Below are positions 13,474-16,115 of a stretch of DNA of 16,115 bases, piece after piece (the first letter of the stretch is position 1; each line of letters begins with the position of its first letter). The position numbers were made by a program, and so were the translations under genes. The notes under the pieces were generated by a model. The model ran no database searches, was not told the origin of the DNA, and saw only the letters and a program-made list of their open reading frames with translations. Source of the stretch: FW021-bin31 sp964478125 (lineage in GTDB: Bacteria > Bacteroidota > Bacteroidia > Chitinophagales > Chitinophagaceae). Location: positions 1 to 16,115 of the forward strand of contig CAYZGR010000070.1 of the NCBI GenBank assembly GCA_964478125.1. Reading direction: 5' to 3'.

Positions 13474-15891
13474 TTAATTCAGCCGGTTTCGTTCGGCCTC
13501 GTTCCCCGTATGTGTGGGTTCGCGTTGTGTCTCCCCACCAAAACTCCAGCTGGCAGAGAGCCGCAGTTGGCTGTTCAACTGGAAAGCGGTATAGGTATTC
13601 CTCAGGTTTTTGACTGTGGTATGGATTTTATAAGCGCTGGATTGAAAAATATCGCTAAAATTTAATGAAATATTCAACTTCTTTTGGAGTGTAGTCCATT
13701 GCAGGCCGGCATCTACGTTATAGTATGCATTGGTTCTGCCAAAATGATCGATCTCGGGAAATTGGTACCAAAATCCAAGGAATCCGCTAAAAGTTTTGGC
13801 CCGGTTAAGGTAAAAAGTATTGTTGGTTTCCAGGTATACCCCCCAACCCGCTATTCCATCGACGTAATCCAGGCTGGAATGTACTTTGGTATGATAGCCT
13901 CTTATCATATTGGAAGTCTCCCACCAATAGAAAGGATGGAGGGTGATAGCCCCTGAAATACCGTACCGGTAACTTTTAATGAAGTTGTGCATGGTGGTCA
14001 CATGCGTATAAGCCCCCGTATCTTTTGTTTCTATCACTTGAGCAAAACCATTGTTCGTGATATTGATATACAAGGAGGAAGTCAGCCGGCTTTTATATTG
14101 ATGAGTGAGTTCAATGTTGGTTATATATTCCGGCTCCAGATAGGGATTCCCTTCAACGTAAGTGTAGGCTGACATGAAAGACTTGTAGGGATTCATGTTC
14201 CAGAAGGTAGGTCGGTGGATGCGCTTATTATAATTAAACGAAAAGTTGTTGTCAGGGTCCATCTTATAGGAAGCCGATAAAGAAGGAAATAGTTTTAAGT
14301 ATGTTTTTTTTATCTCTTCGTCCTCATAATAAGACCGGGCTTTGGTCTGGGTGATCTCAGCCCGTAATCCGGCTTCCCATTTCCAGTCTCCCCTTTCCTT
14401 TGATCCGTTAGCGTATACCGCCTGGGTGTTTTCAATATAACGGAATTCGTTGCTCAGCCCGGGATCCAGGATCAGCTCTTTACCTTTTTTGTGATAATAA
14501 AAGATATTGCTGTAATTATCAATAAAACTAAGCTTGGCACCCATTGTAAACTGTGCAAAAGGAGTGGGGACATCCACATCCCCTTTGAAAGTGTAGATCT
14601 TTATATTCTGCAAGGTGGTATCATATAAGCTACTGAAATTTTTTTGTTGTCCATCTGTATTGTTCCAGGTATCCAGATCAGATCGATCCGTCCTGAAAGA
14701 GTTAAAATAATCTGCATTTAAAGTAAGTTTGGCTCCGGAGGGACTCAATTTTTGGATCAGGTGCACGTTAAAGGCATTGCTTTTGGCAATGGGATAGTAG
14801 GTGGCAAAAGTCCGTATGGAAGAATCCAGGGCCCCCTGGTTGTTATACACCGGCAGATTAACATAATCGGCGCCGTCTTCCAGATGATAGACATAGTTGT
14901 ATTCACCTCCTACCGTGGTATTGGGGCTTATTTTATAATTGGCTCCCGCCAGCACGTTGAGCGTAGCGATCCGGTATTCTCCCGTGTCTTTCATGTCCCA
15001 AAACTGATGGGGGTAATGCACCCCTATACCATACCCCCATAATTCGCGCCCCGTGGTATAATCCACATGGGTATAGGCGGACCATTTGTCGTTGTTGTAG
15101 CTTAGCGATAGATTGCCATCTACGTCTCCATAATTTTGAATGCCTTTATAATCGGGCTGGTCTTTATAAAAAAAACGTTTGATGGAACCTGCTATGTTCC
15201 CGCTCCAACCGGGTTTTATACTTTTTTTGGTAATGATGTTGATCAGTCCGGCATTGCCTTCCGCATCATATTTAGCGGAGGGGTGCGTGATGATCTCAAT
15301 TTTGGAGATATTTTCCGAAGAAAAAGATTTCAGATAATCAACCAGCGCTTTATCGGAAAGATGCAACAGCCGGCCATTGAGCATCACACTCACATTTCCT
15401 TTTCCCGCTATGCCGATGGTATGGTTCCCGATTCTTATACCCGGCGCTTTTTTCAATACCTCCAGTCCGTTGCTGCCTGCTGCCTGAATGCTGTTATCCA
15501 CATTGAAAATGACCCGGTCTGCCCTGCGTTCAATTACCGGCTTGCTGCCAATGACGGTTACTTCTTTCAGCCGGCCCTCCAAAGGTTCCAAAATAAAAGA
15601 AAGAGACGTATCCCCGATCAGGGAGAGGATTTTGCTTCCGGTTGAATATCCTAACGCATGTATGGTTAATGAGTAGGCGCCCGGAGTTAAAAGCCCGAAG
15701 CTAAAATGGCCCATACTATCTGCCTGAATAACTTTCGGGGTATCCGAATTTTTTGCTTTTAAAGAAACGGTTGAATATGGAAGGGGGACGCGTTCCCCGT
15801 CAGAAACAGTCCCGTTGATCTTGAGTTGGGCAGTGCAAAAATCAAGCGACCCTAAAAATAGAATTATGGAGCTAAGCAAATATTTGATCAT
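13474..15891 (-). CDS. Outer-membrane beta-barrel protein, TonB-dependent-receptor-like
   Basis: This 805-residue outer-membrane protein has the Bacteroidota layout. It has a signal peptide (1-21, ending TAQ), a carboxypeptidase-regulatory-like beta-sandwich at about 24-104 (INGTVSDGERVPLPYSTV; GAYSLTIHALGY), and a plug domain at about 118-224 (ERRADRVIFNVD; LEVLKKAPGI; ISKIEIITHPSAKYDAEGNAGLINIITKK). A long beta-barrel with alternating aromatic strands follows, including a conserved NYNKRIHRPTFWNMNP segment around 554-569. It best fits the outer membrane beta-barrel family (OMP_b-brl_3) rather than SusC, being shorter than the usual 1000 residues and lacking a SusD partner. There is no clear TonB box, so energised uptake is not certain, and the substrate is unknown. 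The C-terminus is a hydrophilic tail (ETQREPTHTGNEAERNRLN) after the last strand ASWSFGG. ATG at complement 15891 follows an AT-rich leader with a dyad. Confidence 0.88.
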   Translation of the reverse strand: MIKYLLSSIILFLGSLDFCTAQLKINGTVSDGERVPLPYSTVSLKAKNSDTPKVIQADSMGHFSFGLLTPGAYSLTIHALGYSTGSKILSLIGDTSLSFILEPLEGRLKEVTVIGSKPVIERRADRVIFNVDNSIQAAGSNGLEVLKKAPGIRIGNHTIGIAGKGNVSVMLNGRLLHLSDKALVDYLKSFSSENISKIEIITHPSAKYDAEGNAGLINIITKKSIKPGWSGNIAGSIKRFFYKDQPDYKGIQNYGDVDGNLSLSYNNDKWSAYTHVDYTTGRELWGYGIGVHYPHQFWDMKDTGEYRIATLNVLAGANYKISPNTTVGGEYNYVYHLEDGADYVNLPVYNNQGALDSSIRTFATYYPIAKSNAFNVHLIQKLSPSGAKLTLNADYFNSFRTDRSDLDTWNNTDGQQKNFSSLYDTTLQNIKIYTFKGDVDVPTPFAQFTMGAKLSFIDNYSNIFYYHKKGKELILDPGLSNEFRYIENTQAVYANGSKERGDWKWEAGLRAEITQTKARSYYEDEEIKKTYLKLFPSLSASYKMDPDNNFSFNYNKRIHRPTFWNMNPYKSFMSAYTYVEGNPYLEPEYITNIELTHQYKSRLTSSLYINITNNGFAQVIETKDTGAYTHVTTMHNFIKSYRYGISGAITLHPFYWWETSNMIRGYHTKVHSSLDYVDGIAGWGVYLETNNTFYLNRAKTFSGFLGFWYQFPEIDHFGRTNAYYNVDAGLQWTTLQKKLNISLNFSDIFQSSAYKIHTTVKNLRNTYTAFQLNSQLRLSASWSFGGETQREPTHTGNEAERNRLN

Positions 15892-15909
15892 AGCGGGTTT
15901 TCAAGCCTA

Positions 15910-15925
15910 TTTGTATGTATACAAA
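15910..15925. promoter_or_regulatory. Dyad tttgtat-gt-atacaaa before the outer-membrane protein gene
   Basis: Two perfect complementary 7-base arms are separated by two bases, lying 18 bases before the start codon of the minus-strand outer-membrane protein gene. The position suits an operator or a leader hairpin. A TATTTTG sequence on the minus strand further upstream (about 15932-15938) is one base short of the TAnnTTTG promoter consensus. Confidence 0.35.
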
Positions 15926-16029
15926 AGCCGCAAAATAGGATAAAATTGATAATTTATAGACCGGTTTGGGAACGTCGGCGGCAGCGATTGATGGTTGGCA
16001 GGGCAAAGTAAGCCCGAAGGTGGGAGAAG

Positions 16030-16110
16030 AAAGCCACGAATGCACGAATAAAAAGCCACGAATGCACGAATGAATAATATTATTCGTGTATATTGGTGTC
16101 ATTCGTGGCT
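16030..16110. repeat. Direct and inverted repeat block (gccacgaatgcacgaat type)
   Basis: The 20-base unit aaagccacgaatgcacgaat occurs twice in tandem (16030-16049 and 16052-16071). It is followed by an inverted, slightly longer arm at 16082-16110 (attcgtgtatattgg... attcgtggct). The second direct copy and the inverted arm can fold into a hairpin around the aataatatt centre at 16073-16081. Elements with the gccacgaat...attcgtggc core are familiar dispersed intergenic repeats. It lies about 140 bases upstream of the outer-membrane protein gene and continues to the window edge. A 76-residue frame read through it on the minus strand is not credible as a gene. Confidence 0.75.
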
Positions 16111-16115
16111 AAAAA

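Noticed and set aside
15136..15645. A 169-residue plus-strand open frame inside the outer-membrane protein gene
   Set aside because: It is antisense to the plug and early barrel regions, which show clear family motifs on the minus strand; this is a shadow frame.
15872..16102. A 76-residue minus-strand open frame upstream of the outer-membrane protein gene
   Set aside because: It is translated mainly from the gccacgaat repeat and intergenic DNA, overlaps the start of a well-supported gene in another frame, and has no domain-like features.

Overview
The window looks like chromosome from a Bacteroidota bacterium, most likely of the Chitinophagaceae type. The reasons are AT-rich leaders without clear Shine-Dalgarno sites, a candidate promoter of the Bacteroidota type (TTG then TAnnTTTG), a carboxypeptidase-regulatory-domain plus plug plus beta-barrel outer-membrane protein, and intergenic palindromic repeats of kinds I know from this phylum. 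The taxonomic call is inference from style, not a database match.

Left part (1-7612, + strand): an L-rhamnose utilisation cluster. At the extreme left edge is the last 25 codons of an open frame whose end (EVGSGNYHF) resembles the C-terminus of bacterial alpha-L-rhamnosidases. It is followed by a bifunctional rhamnulose-1-phosphate aldolase/lactaldehyde dehydrogenase (rhaEW type), a Pseudomonas-stutzeri-type L-rhamnose isomerase, a small four-helix-bundle (S23/IVS-like) gene, an FGGY kinase (rhamnulokinase), and a RhaT-type rhamnose/H+ symporter. Together these take up L-rhamnose, isomerise it to L-rhamnulose, phosphorylate it, split it to DHAP and L-lactaldehyde, and oxidise the aldehyde to L-lactate. 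A secreted metallo-beta-lactamase-fold hydrolase follows on the same strand. No regulator of the pathway lies in the window.

Middle (7613-10505): an AT-stem terminator-like hairpin, a 317-base gap with a palindromic repeat, and then two divergent membrane-protein genes. These are a CmpX/MscS-related protein made of repeated conserved TM helices (- strand) and a YihY/BrkB family protein (+ strand). They are separated by a 333-base gap with a plausible promoter and a 7-2-7 dyad.

Right part (10506-15891, - strand): four genes in one direction. In transcription order they are an outer-membrane beta-barrel protein, a TetR-family regulator, an AarF/ABC1/UbiB atypical kinase, and a secreted endonuclease/exonuclease/phosphatase-family protein. 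The regulator-kinase pair is tightly spaced (22 bases) and probably one unit. A bidirectional terminator-like hairpin separates this block from the convergent BrkB gene.

At least four different palindromic or inverted intergenic repeats punctuate the window (61-181, 2365-2400, 7797-7888, 16030-16110). I see no tRNA, rRNA, CRISPR, transposase, phage or defence genes. I did not find a clearly undescribed system. The best leads are the S23-like cassette inside the rha operon, the secreted MBL protein appended to that operon, and the UbiB-TetR unit in what is presumably a menaquinone-using organism.
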